Assembly: GCF_014649735.1 (NCBI RefSeq)
Contig: NZ_BMTP01000002.1
Span: 427,697-491,696, forward strand
Reading direction: 5' to 3'
Source of the DNA: Streptomyces lavendofoliae
GTDB taxonomy: Bacteria > Actinomycetota > Actinomycetes > Streptomycetales > Streptomycetaceae
DNA: 64,000 nucleotides
The notes under the pieces were generated by a model that ran no database searches, was not told the DNA's origin, and worked only from the letters and a program-made list of their open reading frames with translations. A program made the translations under genes and the position numbers. Below are positions 15,342 through 23,459 of the stretch, piece after piece. The number at the start of each line of letters is the position of its first letter. Positions within the stretch are counted from its first letter, which is position 1.

Positions 15342-16691
15342 GTGACACGTACCAGCCACCAGGTGGGGCGGCAGCGGGGAGGACCGGTGCGTCAGGCCAC
15401 AGTGGACATGACGCGGCTCGCCGCCATGGACACGCGCGAGGCGGCGCTGCTGCTCAAGGGCGTGCGGGAGGCGGCGCTGAAGGGCGGCCGGTCACCGCTG
15501 GCGCCGCGCGCCGACATAGGTGAGTCGTGGCAGCGGATGCTGCGCAAGGGTGTGGATCCGGACAGGGACCACCGTTCGGGGCTGCTGGCGCCCGGGGAGC
15601 TGGAGCGGCGCCGGGCCGCCTCGCCGCTGCTGGAGCTGCTGCCGGTGCTGCGGGAGGGGCTGGTGTCGTGCTCGGCCGCGTCCGACGCGGTGCGCCACAT
15701 CATGGTCGTGGCGGACGCCGAGGGGCGTGTGCTGTGGCGGGAGGGCAGCGCGAGCGTGCTGCGCAAGGCGGACGGCCACGGGTTCGAGCCGGGGGCGGAC
15801 TGGGCGGAGGCCACGGTCGGGACGAACGGGGTGGGCACCGCGCTGGTGGCGCGGCGCCCGGTGCAGGTGCACTCGGCGGAGCACTTCGTCTCGACGCACC
15901 ACTCCTGGACGTGCGCGGGCGCTCCGATCAGCGACCCACGGGACGGGAAGCTGCTCGGCGCGGTGGACGTGAGCGGACCGCTGGCCACGATGCACCCGGC
16001 GACGCTGATGCTGGTGCGCTCGGTCGCGAGGCTGGCGGAGGCGGAGTTGCGCAACCGGCACTTCGCGGAGCTGGCGCGGTTGCGGGCCGTCGCGGCGCCG
16101 ATCCTGTGCCGGGTGGGGGGCCGGGCGCTGGCGGTGGACGCGCACGGCTGGCTGGCCGGCGTGACCGGGATGCCGCCGGTGGACCGGCTGCCGCTGCCGG
16201 CGTCGTTCCGGGCGGGCCGGACGTGGCTGCCGTCGCTGGGCATGTGCGAGGCGGAGCCGCTGCCGGGCGGGTGGCTGTTGCGGGTGGTGGACGAGGAGGC
16301 GCGGGCGGCGGCGGCGTCGAGCCGGGTGGTGCTGGACGTGAGCCGGCCGCGCCGCTGGTCGCTGGAGGTGTCGGGGGCGGCGGGCAGCTGGGCGCAGGAG
16401 CTGAGCCCGCGCCACACCGAGCTGCTGTACGTGCTGGCGCTGCACCGGGACGGCCGGACGGCGGCGGAGCTGGCGTACGACGTGTTCGGGGACCGGACGC
16501 GGGCGGTGACGGTCCGGGCTGAGATGTCCCGCGTGCGCCGCACCCTGGCGGGGGTGCTGGAGCACCGCCCCTACCGGTTCCGCGAGGGGGTGGAGGTGAC
16601 GGTGGTCCGCCCCGGGGACCCGGCCGACCTGCTCCCCCACTCCACGGCCCCTGCGGTGCGCGCCTCCCGGGGCGGGGGGCGGACGGGGTAG
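15342..16691 (+). CDS. GAF-domain transcriptional regulator
   Basis: 449-aa regulator resembling the N-terminal half of AcoR-like enhancer-binding proteins, but without the AAA+ sigma-54 domain (Streptomyces lack sigma-54). A GAF sensor spans ~95-235 (MVVADAEGRVLWREGS; ATVGTNGVGTALVARRPVQV; HSWTCAGAPISDP; GKLLGAVDVSGP, the AcoR-type signature). The C-terminal ~100 residues hold a winged-helix-like domain (SPRHTELLYVLALHRDGRTA, RAEMSRVRRTLAGVLEHRPYRF). The GTG at 15342 is chosen because GGGGAGG is five bases upstream. Such actinobacterial regulators often sit beside aldehyde or alcohol dehydrogenase genes; here the target is not evident. Confidence 0.82.
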   Translation: MTRTSHQVGRQRGGPVRQATVDMTRLAAMDTREAALLLKGVREAALKGGRSPLAPRADIGESWQRMLRKGVDPDRDHRSGLLAPGELERRRAASPLLELLPVLREGLVSCSAASDAVRHIMVVADAEGRVLWREGSASVLRKADGHGFEPGADWAEATVGTNGVGTALVARRPVQVHSAEHFVSTHHSWTCAGAPISDPRDGKLLGAVDVSGPLATMHPATLMLVRSVARLAEAELRNRHFAELARLRAVAAPILCRVGGRALAVDAHGWLAGVTGMPPVDRLPLPASFRAGRTWLPSLGMCEAEPLPGGWLLRVVDEEARAAAASSRVVLDVSRPRRWSLEVSGAAGSWAQELSPRHTELLYVLALHRDGRTAAELAYDVFGDRTRAVTVRAEMSRVRRTLAGVLEHRPYRFREGVEVTVVRPGDPADLLPHSTAPAVRASRGGGRTG

Positions 16692-16705
16692 CCGGCCACC
16701 GGTGC

Positions 16706-16783
16706 GGGGTGGGGTCGGGTGGGCCGGCCGGGCAGGTGGGCGGTACCGGGCAGGTGGGCCGGCCGGGGTCGGGTGGGCCGGCC
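16706..16783 (+). repeat. G-rich direct repeats with G-quadruplex motif
   Basis: A 19-bp sequence beginning GGGGTCGGGTGGGCC occurs exactly at 16711-16729 and 16765-16783, separated by related CCGGGCAGGTGGGC units. At 16706-16723 four G-runs of 3-4 bases with 1-2 base loops meet the classical G-quadruplex pattern. It lies between the GAF regulator and the GNAT gene. Confidence 0.75.
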
Positions 16784-16818
16784 ATCGCCACGAGCGGGCG
16801 CGTGGTTCGCTTGGGCGT

Positions 16819-17388
16819 ATGAGCATCACCGTGACCACCTGGTCCCTCGAACAGACCTCCCCCGACGACCTGCGCCCCGCCGCCGCGCCCTCCGGTGACG
16901 TGCGGATCGTCCGCGCGGAGGTGCCCTCCCCGGAGTTCGGCCGCTTCCTCTATACGGCGGTGGGCGGCGACATCCGCTGGACGGACCGGCTGGGGCTCAC
17001 GTACGCCCAGTGGCGGGAGATCGTCGAGCGGCCCGGGGCGGAGATCTGGGTGGCGTACGACCGGGGGACGCCGGCGGGGTACGTCGAGCTGGACCCTCAG
17101 GAGGACGGGGTCGTGGAGATCGTCTACTTCGGGCTGATACCGGCGTTCCGGGGGCGGGGCATCGGCGGGCACCTGCTGGCGTACGGCACGGCGCGCGCCT
17201 GGGACCTGGCCGAGCGCTGGCCGGGACGGGCCCCGACGAAGCGGGTGTGGCTGCACACCTGCTCCCTGGACGGGGAGCACGCGATGGGGAACTATCAGCG
17301 GCGCGGCTTCAGGCTCTTCGACACCGCGGTGACGGAGGAGCCGGAGACGGCCGCCCCCGGCCCGTGGCCCGGCGCGGACGTACGCTGA
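16819..17388 (+). CDS. GNAT-family N-acetyltransferase
   Basis: 189-aa acetyl-CoA-dependent acyltransferase. The GNAT fold is shown by the acetyl-CoA loop FGLIPAFRGRGIGGHLLAYG (residues ~107-126) and the C-terminal NYQRRGFRLFDT. The substrate cannot be predicted. The ATG start has no clear ribosome site; an in-frame upstream extension of 39 codons would read through the Gly-rich repeat and is rejected. It is followed by the promoter of the sulfur operon. Confidence 0.85.
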   Translation: MSITVTTWSLEQTSPDDLRPAAAPSGDVRIVRAEVPSPEFGRFLYTAVGGDIRWTDRLGLTYAQWREIVERPGAEIWVAYDRGTPAGYVELDPQEDGVVEIVYFGLIPAFRGRGIGGHLLAYGTARAWDLAERWPGRAPTKRVWLHTCSLDGEHAMGNYQRRGFRLFDTAVTEEPETAAPGPWPGADVR

Positions 17389-17443
17389 ACGCCCCGCGCA
17401 CGCCGCCCCCGCCCGAGCGGCCGGCGGGGGACGGACGAGCCCT

Positions 17444-17503
17444 TTGACGTGACCCACGCCACAAGTGTCCACGATGCGGGACACCGATGTCCATATCGCG
17501 GAC
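17444..17503 (+). promoter_or_regulatory. Sulfur-operon promoter/operator region
   Basis: Contains TTGACG (17444-17449) as a possible -35, then two interlocking inverted repeats: GGACA-N4-TGTCC and GTCC-N7-GGAC (17489-17503). Their arms share the GGAC/GTCC half-site, suggesting a dimeric repressor such as a sulfur- or cysteine-responsive factor. It lies 40-100 bp before the leader peptide. The regulator itself is not in the window. Confidence 0.45.
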
Positions 17504-17544
17504 GAACCTGGACTGGGTCCAAAGTCCCATGGCACGCTTCCGTC

Positions 17545-17628
17545 ATGTCTCGAGCTGGAATTGCCTTGGTGAGTCGGCGGCACGTCGACCTCGGCCGCAT
17601 GTCCAGCGCCATCTGTCCGGTGAGCTGA
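17545..17628 (+). CDS. Conserved leader peptide of the sulfur operon
   Basis: 27-codon ORF encoding MSRAGIALVSRRHVDLGRMS followed by SAICPVS. This short peptide type, with the SRRHVDLGRMSSAIC core, recurs upstream of sulfur and cysteine genes in streptomycetes and is annotated as a putative leader peptide. The single Cys codon three codons before the stop would allow ribosome stalling when cysteinyl-tRNA is scarce. It ends 126 bp before sulfite reductase. I see no strong attenuator hairpin in between, so the mechanism may be translational or Rho-dependent. Confidence 0.85.
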   Translation: MSRAGIALVSRRHVDLGRMSSAICPVS

Positions 17629-17754
17629 CCAGCCCAGCACCACCGCGATTCCCCGAACTTCTGAACCCCCAGCGCACCGCCGCGCCACCCCCTGCTCAGC
17701 GCGCGAGTGTGCAGGTCAGAGCCGCCCTCCTGCAGTCCCGAAGGACGTATCGTC

Positions 17755-19452
17755 ATGGCCGCCACCCCTGAGAAGCCCGCCTCCGCCACCGCCCGTCGCA
17801 AGACCGGGCGTCACCGTGGCGAAGGCCAGTGGGCCGTGGGCCACTTCACGCCCCTCAACGGCAACGAGCAGTTCAAGAAGGACGACGACGGTCTCAACGT
17901 ACGGACACGCATTGAGACGATCTACTCCAAGGCCGGCTTCGACTCGATCGACCCCAACGACCTCCGGGGCCGGATGCGCTGGTGGGGCCTCTACACCCAG
18001 CGCAAGCCCGGGATCGACGGCGGCAAGACCGCGATCCTGGAGCCGGAGGAGCTGGACGACGAGTTCTTCATGCTGCGCGTCCGCATCGACGGCGGCCGGC
18101 TGACCACCGGACAGCTCCGGGTCATCGGGGAGATCTCGCAGGAGTTCGCGCGCGGCACCGCGGACATCACCGACCGGCAGAACGTGCAGTACCACTGGAT
18201 CCGGATCGAGGACGTGCCCGAGATCTGGAACCGGCTGGAGGCCGTGGGCCTGTCCACCACCGAGGCGTGCGGCGACACCCCGCGCGTCATCCTCGGCTCC
18301 CCGGTGGCCGGGATCGCCGAGGACGAGATCATCGACGGCACCCCCGCCCTGGAGGAGATCCACCGCCGGATCATCGGCAACAAGGAATTCTCCAACCTGC
18401 CCCGCAAGTTCAAGTCGGCCATCTCCGGCTCCCCGCTGCTCGACGTGGCGCACGAGATCAACGACATCGCCTTCGTCGGCGTGAACCACCCGGAGCACGG
18501 CCCCGGCTTCGACCTGTGGGTCGGCGGCGGACTGTCCACCAACCCCAAGATCGGTGTGCGGCTCGGCGCCTGGGTCCCGCTCGACGAGGTCGCGGACGTG
18601 TACGAGGGCGTCATCTCGATCTTCCGCGACTACGGCTACCGCCGGCTGCGCAACCGCGCCCGGCTGAAGTTCCTGCTGGCCGACTGGGGCGCGGAGAAGT
18701 TCCGCAAGGTGCTGGAGGACGAGTACCTCAAGCGCCCGCTGGTCGACGGCCCCGCGCCCGAGCAGCCCGTACAGCAGTGGCGCGACCACGTGGGCGTGCA
18801 CCGGCAGAAGGACGGCCGGTTCTACGTCGGCTTCGCGCCGCGCGTCGGCCGCGTCGACGGCGCCACGCTCACGAAGATCGCCGAGGTGGCCGAGGCGCAC
18901 GGCTCCGGCCGGCTGCGGACCACCGCCGAGCAGAAGATGCTCGTCCTGGACGTCGACGAGGCCCAGGTCGAATCGCTGGTGGCGGGGCTGGAGGCGCTGG
19001 ACCTCCAGGTCAGGCCGTCGCCGTTCCGGCGCGGCACGATGGCCTGCACCGGCATCGAGTTCTGCAAGCTGGCGATCGTGGAGACCAAGGCGCGCGGCGC
19101 GTCCCTCATCGACGAGCTGGAGCGCCGCATCCCGGACTTCGACGAGCCGATCACCATCAACATCAACGGCTGCCCCAACGCCTGCGCGCGCATCCAGGTG
19201 GCGGACATCGGTCTCAAGGGCCAGCTGGTGCTCGACGGCGCCGGCAACCAGGTGGAGGGCTACCAGGTGCACCTGGGCGGCGCCCTCGGCCTGGAGGCGG
19301 GCTTCGGCCGCAAGGTGCGCGGCCTGAAGGTCACCGCCACCGAGCTGCCCGACTACATCGAGCGGGTCCTCACACGCTTCCAGGAGCAGCGTGAGGACGG
19401 CGAGCGCTTCGCCTCCTGGGCGGCCCGCGCATCCGAGGAGGCGCTGTCATGA
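17755..19452 (+). CDS. sir: Ferredoxin-type sulfite (nitrite/sulfite) reductase
   Basis: Six-electron reduction of sulfite to sulfide using siroheme coupled to a 4Fe-4S cluster. 565 aa, with two ferrodoxin-like half-domains (~75-140 and ~350-410) and two siroheme-binding domains. The cluster ligands are C431, C437, C473 and C477 (ACTGIEFC; NGCPNAC). Basic siroheme-contact residues occur in TDRQNVQYHWI. The surrounding cys genes make sulfite, not nitrite, the expected substrate. GAAGGA ten bases before ATG 17755 supports the start. It is the first large gene of the operon and overlaps the next by four bases (ATGA). Confidence 0.93.
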   Translation: MAATPEKPASATARRKTGRHRGEGQWAVGHFTPLNGNEQFKKDDDGLNVRTRIETIYSKAGFDSIDPNDLRGRMRWWGLYTQRKPGIDGGKTAILEPEELDDEFFMLRVRIDGGRLTTGQLRVIGEISQEFARGTADITDRQNVQYHWIRIEDVPEIWNRLEAVGLSTTEACGDTPRVILGSPVAGIAEDEIIDGTPALEEIHRRIIGNKEFSNLPRKFKSAISGSPLLDVAHEINDIAFVGVNHPEHGPGFDLWVGGGLSTNPKIGVRLGAWVPLDEVADVYEGVISIFRDYGYRRLRNRARLKFLLADWGAEKFRKVLEDEYLKRPLVDGPAPEQPVQQWRDHVGVHRQKDGRFYVGFAPRVGRVDGATLTKIAEVAEAHGSGRLRTTAEQKMLVLDVDEAQVESLVAGLEALDLQVRPSPFRRGTMACTGIEFCKLAIVETKARGASLIDELERRIPDFDEPITININGCPNACARIQVADIGLKGQLVLDGAGNQVEGYQVHLGGALGLEAGFGRKVRGLKVTATELPDYIERVLTRFQEQREDGERFASWAARASEEALS

Positions 19453-19628
19453 GCGAGCGTGCGGCGCCGTTCCACTGCCCGTACTGCGGCGACGAGGACC
19501 TGCGTCCCGGGGAGCAGGGTCACGGCGCCTGGGAATGCGGGGCGTGCAACCGGGCCTTCCAGCTGAAGTTCCTCGGGCTGCTGGCCCGCGGGCTCCGACG
19601 CGACGACGGTGGAGGGGAAGCGATATGA
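19449..19628 (+). CDS. Small zinc-ribbon protein of the cys operon
   Basis: 59-aa protein with two CxxC pairs (HCPYCGDEDL and WECGACNRAF), a rubredoxin- or zinc-ribbon-like knuckle. It overlaps sulfite reductase (ATGA) and cysH (ATGA), so it is locked into the operon. Small zinc/iron-ribbon proteins in this position are common in Streptomyces. A role as an electron carrier or chaperone for sulfite or APS reductase is inference only. Confidence 0.85.
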   Translation: MSERAAPFHCPYCGDEDLRPGEQGHGAWECGACNRAFQLKFLGLLARGLRRDDGGGEAI

Positions 19629-20326
19629 CGACGGTTCAGAGCACGGAGGAGCTGAAGGCGCTCGCCGAGCGGGCCGGGCGGGACCTCGAGGAGGCGTCCG
19701 CCCTGGAGATCCTGAAGTGGGCCACCGACACCTTCGGCCCGCGCTTCTGCGTCACCTCCTCCATGGAGGACGCGGTGGTCGCCCACCTCGCCTCGCGGGT
19801 CATGCCCGGTGTGGACGTCGTCTTCCTCGACACCGGCTACCACTTCCCCGAGACCATCGGAACCCGTGACGCGGTCGACGCCGTGATGGACGTCAACGTC
19901 ATCACGCTGACCCCGCGGCGGACGGTGGCCGAGCAGGATGCCGAGTACGGCCCGAGGCTGCACGAACGCAACCCCGACCTGTGCTGCGCGCTGCGCAAGG
20001 TCAAGCCCCTGGAAGAGGGCCTGACCGGCTACGACGCATGGGCGACCGGGCTGCGCCGCGACGAGTCCCCGACCCGGGCGAACACCCCGGTGGTCGGCTG
20101 GGACGAGAAGCGGCGGAAGGTCAAGGTCTCGCCGATCGCCCGCTGGACGCAGGACGACGTCGACGCGTACGTCACCGAGCACGGCGTCCTGACCAACCCG
20201 CTGCTGATGGACGGGTACGCCTCCGTCGGCTGCGCGCCCTGCACCCGCCGGGTGCTGGAGGGAGAGGACGCACGGGCCGGCCGCTGGGCGGGCCGGGCGA
20301 AGACCGAGTGCGGGCTGCACGGCTGA
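19625..20326 (+). CDS. cysH: Adenylylsulfate (APS/PAPS) reductase
   Basis: Reduces activated sulfate to sulfite. 233 aa. The PAPS-reductase fold starts with FCVTSSMEDAVVAHLA (the SSxED form of the P-loop-like motif), and the catalytic Cys is C229 in ECGLH. The pairs C120-C121 and C203-C206 are the four ligands of the 4Fe-4S cluster found in APS reductases, so the substrate is APS rather than PAPS. That makes the role of CysC in this operon interesting (PAPS for other uses, or dual routing). It overlaps both neighbours. Confidence 0.92.
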   Translation: MTTVQSTEELKALAERAGRDLEEASALEILKWATDTFGPRFCVTSSMEDAVVAHLASRVMPGVDVVFLDTGYHFPETIGTRDAVDAVMDVNVITLTPRRTVAEQDAEYGPRLHERNPDLCCALRKVKPLEEGLTGYDAWATGLRRDESPTRANTPVVGWDEKRRKVKVSPIARWTQDDVDAYVTEHGVLTNPLLMDGYASVGCAPCTRRVLEGEDARAGRWAGRAKTECGLHG

Positions 20327-20883
20327 TGACGACTGTGGGAGAAGAGAACGTGACTGGGGCCACCATCTGGCTCACCGGGCTGCCGAGCGCCGGCAAGACC
20401 ACGATCGCCCGCGAACTGGCGGACCTGCTGCGCGCCGACGGCCGCCGGGCCGAGGTGCTCGACGGCGACGAGATCCGCGAGTTCCTCTCGGCGGGCCTCG
20501 GGTTCAGCCGCGAGGACCGCCACACCAACGTGCAGCGGATCGGCTTCGTCGCCGAGCTGCTGGCGTCCAACGGGGTGCATGTCCTGGTGCCGGTCATCGC
20601 TCCGTACGCGGACAGCCGGGAGGCCGTGCGCAAGCGTCACCAGCGGGAAGGCACCCCGTACATCGAGGTGCACGTCGCCACCCCGGTGGAGGTGTGCTCC
20701 GTACGCGACGTGAAGGGGCTGTACGCCAAGCAGGCCGCGGGCGAGATCAGCGGGCTGACCGGCGTGGACGACCCGTACGAGGAGCCGGCGAGCCCGGACC
20801 TGCGGATCGAGTCCCAGAACCAGACCGTGCGGGAGTCCGCAGCGGCCGTGCACGCCCTGCTCGCCGAGAGGGGACTCCTGTGA
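20326..20883 (+). CDS. cysC: Adenylylsulfate kinase
   Basis: Phosphorylates APS to PAPS with ATP. The P-loop is GLPSAGKTT (18-26), the APS-binding motif is LDGDEIREFLSAGLGFSREDR, and DVKGLYAKQAAGEISGLTGVDDPYE forms the lid. ATG 20326 overlaps the cysH stop (TGATG). An alternative GTG at 20350 (MTGATIWLTG, 177 aa) has a purine-rich GGGAGAAGAG upstream and matches many homologues, so the true N-terminus may be eight residues shorter. Confidence 0.92.
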   Translation: MTTVGEENVTGATIWLTGLPSAGKTTIARELADLLRADGRRAEVLDGDEIREFLSAGLGFSREDRHTNVQRIGFVAELLASNGVHVLVPVIAPYADSREAVRKRHQREGTPYIEVHVATPVEVCSVRDVKGLYAKQAAGEISGLTGVDDPYEEPASPDLRIESQNQTVRESAAAVHALLAERGLL

Positions 20884-20978
20884 GCGCCGCACGGGCGGCC
20901 GCCGTGCCGCAGACAGCGACGATGCCCGCGCCTTCCCGCCCCGCAGACCGAGAAGCTCACGAAGGGGATGCAGCATGA
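20880..20978 (+). CDS. Candidate 32-aa ORF coupling cysC and cysD
   Basis: GTG at 20880 overlaps the cysC stop (GTGA) and the TGA at 20976-20978 overlaps the cysD start (ATGA), so this frame exactly fills the 91-bp gap. The peptide (MSAARAAAVPQTATMPAPSR and 12 more) is Ala/Pro-rich and matches no family I know. It may be translated only to carry ribosomes into cysD; cysD also has its own AAGGGG site. Confidence 0.35.
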   Translation: MSAARAAAVPQTATMPAPSRPADREAHEGDAA

Positions 20979-21910
20979 CGACCACCGTCACCGACATCCA
21001 CGACACCGACACCCCGTTCGCGCTGTCGCACCTGGACTCGCTGGAGTCCGAGGCGGTGCACATCTTCCGCGAGGTGGCGGGCGAGTTCGAGCGGCCGGTG
21101 ATCCTGTTCTCCGGCGGCAAGGACTCGATCGTGATGCTGCACCTGGCGCTGAAGGCGTTCGCGCCGGCCGCGGTGCCGTTCTCCCTGCTGCACGTCGACA
21201 CCGGGCACAACTTCCCCGAGGTCATCGAGTACCGCGACCGCACGGTCGAGAAGTACGGGCTGCGCCTGCGCGTGGCGTCCGTGCAGGACTACATCGACCG
21301 CGGGGTCCTCCGGGAGCGCCCGGACGGCACCCGCAACCCGCTGCAGACCGTGCCGCTGACCGAGGCCATCCAGCAGCACCGCTTCGACGCCGTGTTCGGC
21401 GGCGGGCGGCGCGACGAGGAGAAGGCGCGGGCGAAGGAGCGGGTGTTCTCGCTGCGCGACGAGTTCTCGCAGTGGGACCCGCGCCGTCAGCGCCCCGAGC
21501 TGTGGCAGCTGTACAACGGCCGGCACGCCCCCGGTGAGCACGTGCGGGTGTTCCCGCTGTCCAACTGGACCGAGCTGGACGTGTGGCAGTACATCGAGCG
21601 CGAGGGCATCGAGCTGCCGCAGATCTACTTCGCGCACGAGCGTGAGGTGTTCTCCCGCAACGGCATGTGGCTGACGGCCGGCGAGTGGGGCGGCCCGAAG
21701 GACTCCGAGCCGGTGGAGAAGCGGCTGATCCGCTACCGCACGGTCGGCGACATGTCCTGCACCGGCGCCGTCGACTCCGAGGCCACCACGCTCCAGGCCG
21801 TGATCGCCGAGATCGCCGCCTCCCGGCTCACCGAGCGGGGCGCCACCCGCGCCGACGACAAGCTGTCCGAGGCCGCGATGGAAGACCGCAAGCGCGAAGG
21901 GTACTTCTAG
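20975..21910 (+). CDS. cysD: Sulfate adenylyltransferase subunit 2
   Basis: Catalytic ATP-sulfurylase subunit forming APS from ATP and sulfate, in complex with the GTPase CysN. 311 aa. The N-type pyrophosphatase PP-loop is SGGKDS (46-51). Conserved segments include HVDTGHNFPEVIEYRD, FGGGRRDEEKARAKER and the C-terminal RYRTVGDMSCTGAV. AAGGGG seven bases upstream supports ATG 20975. cysN follows after 2 bp. Confidence 0.94.
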   Translation: MTTTVTDIHDTDTPFALSHLDSLESEAVHIFREVAGEFERPVILFSGGKDSIVMLHLALKAFAPAAVPFSLLHVDTGHNFPEVIEYRDRTVEKYGLRLRVASVQDYIDRGVLRERPDGTRNPLQTVPLTEAIQQHRFDAVFGGGRRDEEKARAKERVFSLRDEFSQWDPRRQRPELWQLYNGRHAPGEHVRVFPLSNWTELDVWQYIEREGIELPQIYFAHEREVFSRNGMWLTAGEWGGPKDSEPVEKRLIRYRTVGDMSCTGAVDSEATTLQAVIAEIAASRLTERGATRADDKLSEAAMEDRKREGYF

Positions 21911-21912
21911 AC

Positions 21913-23256
21913 ATGAGCACCACGAGCGAGCAGCTCGCCGACCCGTCGGCCACCACCCTGCTGCGTTTCGCGACCGCCGGCTCCGTCGACGACGGCAAGT
22001 CCACACTGGTGGGCCGGCTGCTGCACGACTCCAAGTCGGTGCTGGCCGACCAGCTTGAGGCCGTCGAGGCCGCGTCCCTGAGCCGCGGCCAGGACGCACC
22101 CGACCTGGCGCTGCTCACCGACGGTCTGCGGGCCGAGCGGGAGCAGGGCATCACCATCGACGTCGCCTACCGCTACTTCGCCACGCCCCGGCGCCGGTTC
22201 ATCCTGGCCGACACGCCCGGCCATGTGCAGTACACCCGCAACATGGTCACCGGCGCGTCCACCGCCGAGCTGGCCGTGGTCCTGGTCGACGCCCGCAACG
22301 GCGTGGTCGAGCAGACCCGCCGGCACGCCGCGGTGGCCGCGCTGCTGCGGGTCCCGCACGTGGTGCTGGCCGTCAACAAGATGGACCTCGTCGACTACGC
22401 GGAGCCGGTCTTCGCCGCCATCGCCGAGGAGTTCACCACCTACGCCTCGGAGCTGGGCGTCCCCGAGATCACCGCCATCCCGATCTCGGCGCTGGCGGGC
22501 GACAACGTGGTGGAGCCCTCCGCCAACATGGACTGGTACGGCGGCCCCACGGTCCTGGAGCACCTGGAGACCGTGCCGGTCAGCCACGACCTGACCGCGT
22601 GCCACGCCCGCTTCCCGGTGCAGTACGTGATCCGGCCCCAGACCGCCGAGCACCCGGACTACCGGGGGTACGCGGGCCAGATCGCCGCCGGCGCCTTCCG
22701 TGTCGGCGAGACCGTCACCGTGCTGCCGTCCGGCCGGACCAGCACCATCACGGCGATCGACGCGCTCGGTGCGAGCGTGGACATCGCCTGGGCGCCGCAG
22801 TCGGTGACGATCCGGCTGGCCGACGACATCGACATCTCGCGCGGCGACCTGATCGCCCCGGCCGGTGACGCCCCGGCGACGACGCGGGACGTCGTGGCGA
22901 CGGTGTGCCACGTGGCGGACCAGCCGCTGGCGGTGGGCCGGCGGGTGCTGCTGAAGCACACCACCCGTACGGTCAAGGCGATCGTGAAGGACATCCCGTC
23001 CCGGCTGACGCTGGATGACCTGTCCCAGCACCCGGCGCCCGGGCAGCTGGTCGCCAACGACATAGGACGTGTCGTGGTGCGCACCGCCGAGCCGCTGGCC
23101 CTCGACACGTACGCCGACTCGCGGCGCACCGGCTCCTTCCTGCTGATCGACCCGGCCGACGGCACCACGCTGGCGGCCGGCATGGCGGGCGACGCCTTCG
23201 CCTCCGTCACCAAGGCCCCCGCCGCCGAGCAGGACGACGAGGGCTGGGACTTCTGA
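21913..23256 (+). CDS. cysN: Sulfate adenylyltransferase subunit 1 (GTPase)
   Basis: Translation-factor-like GTPase that drives APS synthesis by CysD. 447 aa. G1 AGSVDDGKST (22-31), G3 DTPGH and G4 NKMD are intact, followed by EF-Tu-type beta-barrel domains. It lacks a fused CysC domain, consistent with the separate kinase upstream. The C-terminal tail is acidic (AEQDDEGWDF). Its stop overlaps the start of a 34-codon ORF (TGATG). Confidence 0.94.
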   Translation: MSTTSEQLADPSATTLLRFATAGSVDDGKSTLVGRLLHDSKSVLADQLEAVEAASLSRGQDAPDLALLTDGLRAEREQGITIDVAYRYFATPRRRFILADTPGHVQYTRNMVTGASTAELAVVLVDARNGVVEQTRRHAAVAALLRVPHVVLAVNKMDLVDYAEPVFAAIAEEFTTYASELGVPEITAIPISALAGDNVVEPSANMDWYGGPTVLEHLETVPVSHDLTACHARFPVQYVIRPQTAEHPDYRGYAGQIAAGAFRVGETVTVLPSGRTSTITAIDALGASVDIAWAPQSVTIRLADDIDISRGDLIAPAGDAPATTRDVVATVCHVADQPLAVGRRVLLKHTTRTVKAIVKDIPSRLTLDDLSQHPAPGQLVANDIGRVVVRTAEPLALDTYADSRRTGSFLLIDPADGTTLAAGMAGDAFASVTKAPAAEQDDEGWDF

Positions 23257-23360
23257 TGACGACGACCGATGTCTACGCGACCTTCGCGAAGGAGGGCGGC
23301 CGGATCGGCAGCGGCGCCCTCGGCGCGGGGACCGGAGGGGTGGCGCGATGTGCCGGCTGA
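23256..23360 (+). CDS. Candidate 34-aa ORF coupled to cysN
   Basis: ATG overlaps the cysN stop (TGATG) and the frame runs 34 codons: MTTTDVYATFAKEGGRIGSG then a Gly/Ala-rich end with one Cys, ARCAG. The overlap and the non-random first 20 residues suggest translation. No family is recognised. It lies 100 bp before the ABC importer genes. A decayed or frameshifted remnant of a longer gene is an alternative, but nothing readable continues after it. Confidence 0.4.
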   Translation: MTTTDVYATFAKEGGRIGSGALGAGTGGVARCAG

Positions 23361-23459
23361 CGCCCGCGCACCTGACGTGCGCCCTCCCCGAGCCGTACCC
23401 GCGCCACGCGCATCACCGACGAAGATTCCGAAGACCCTGAACCGAGGGGAAACACCTCC

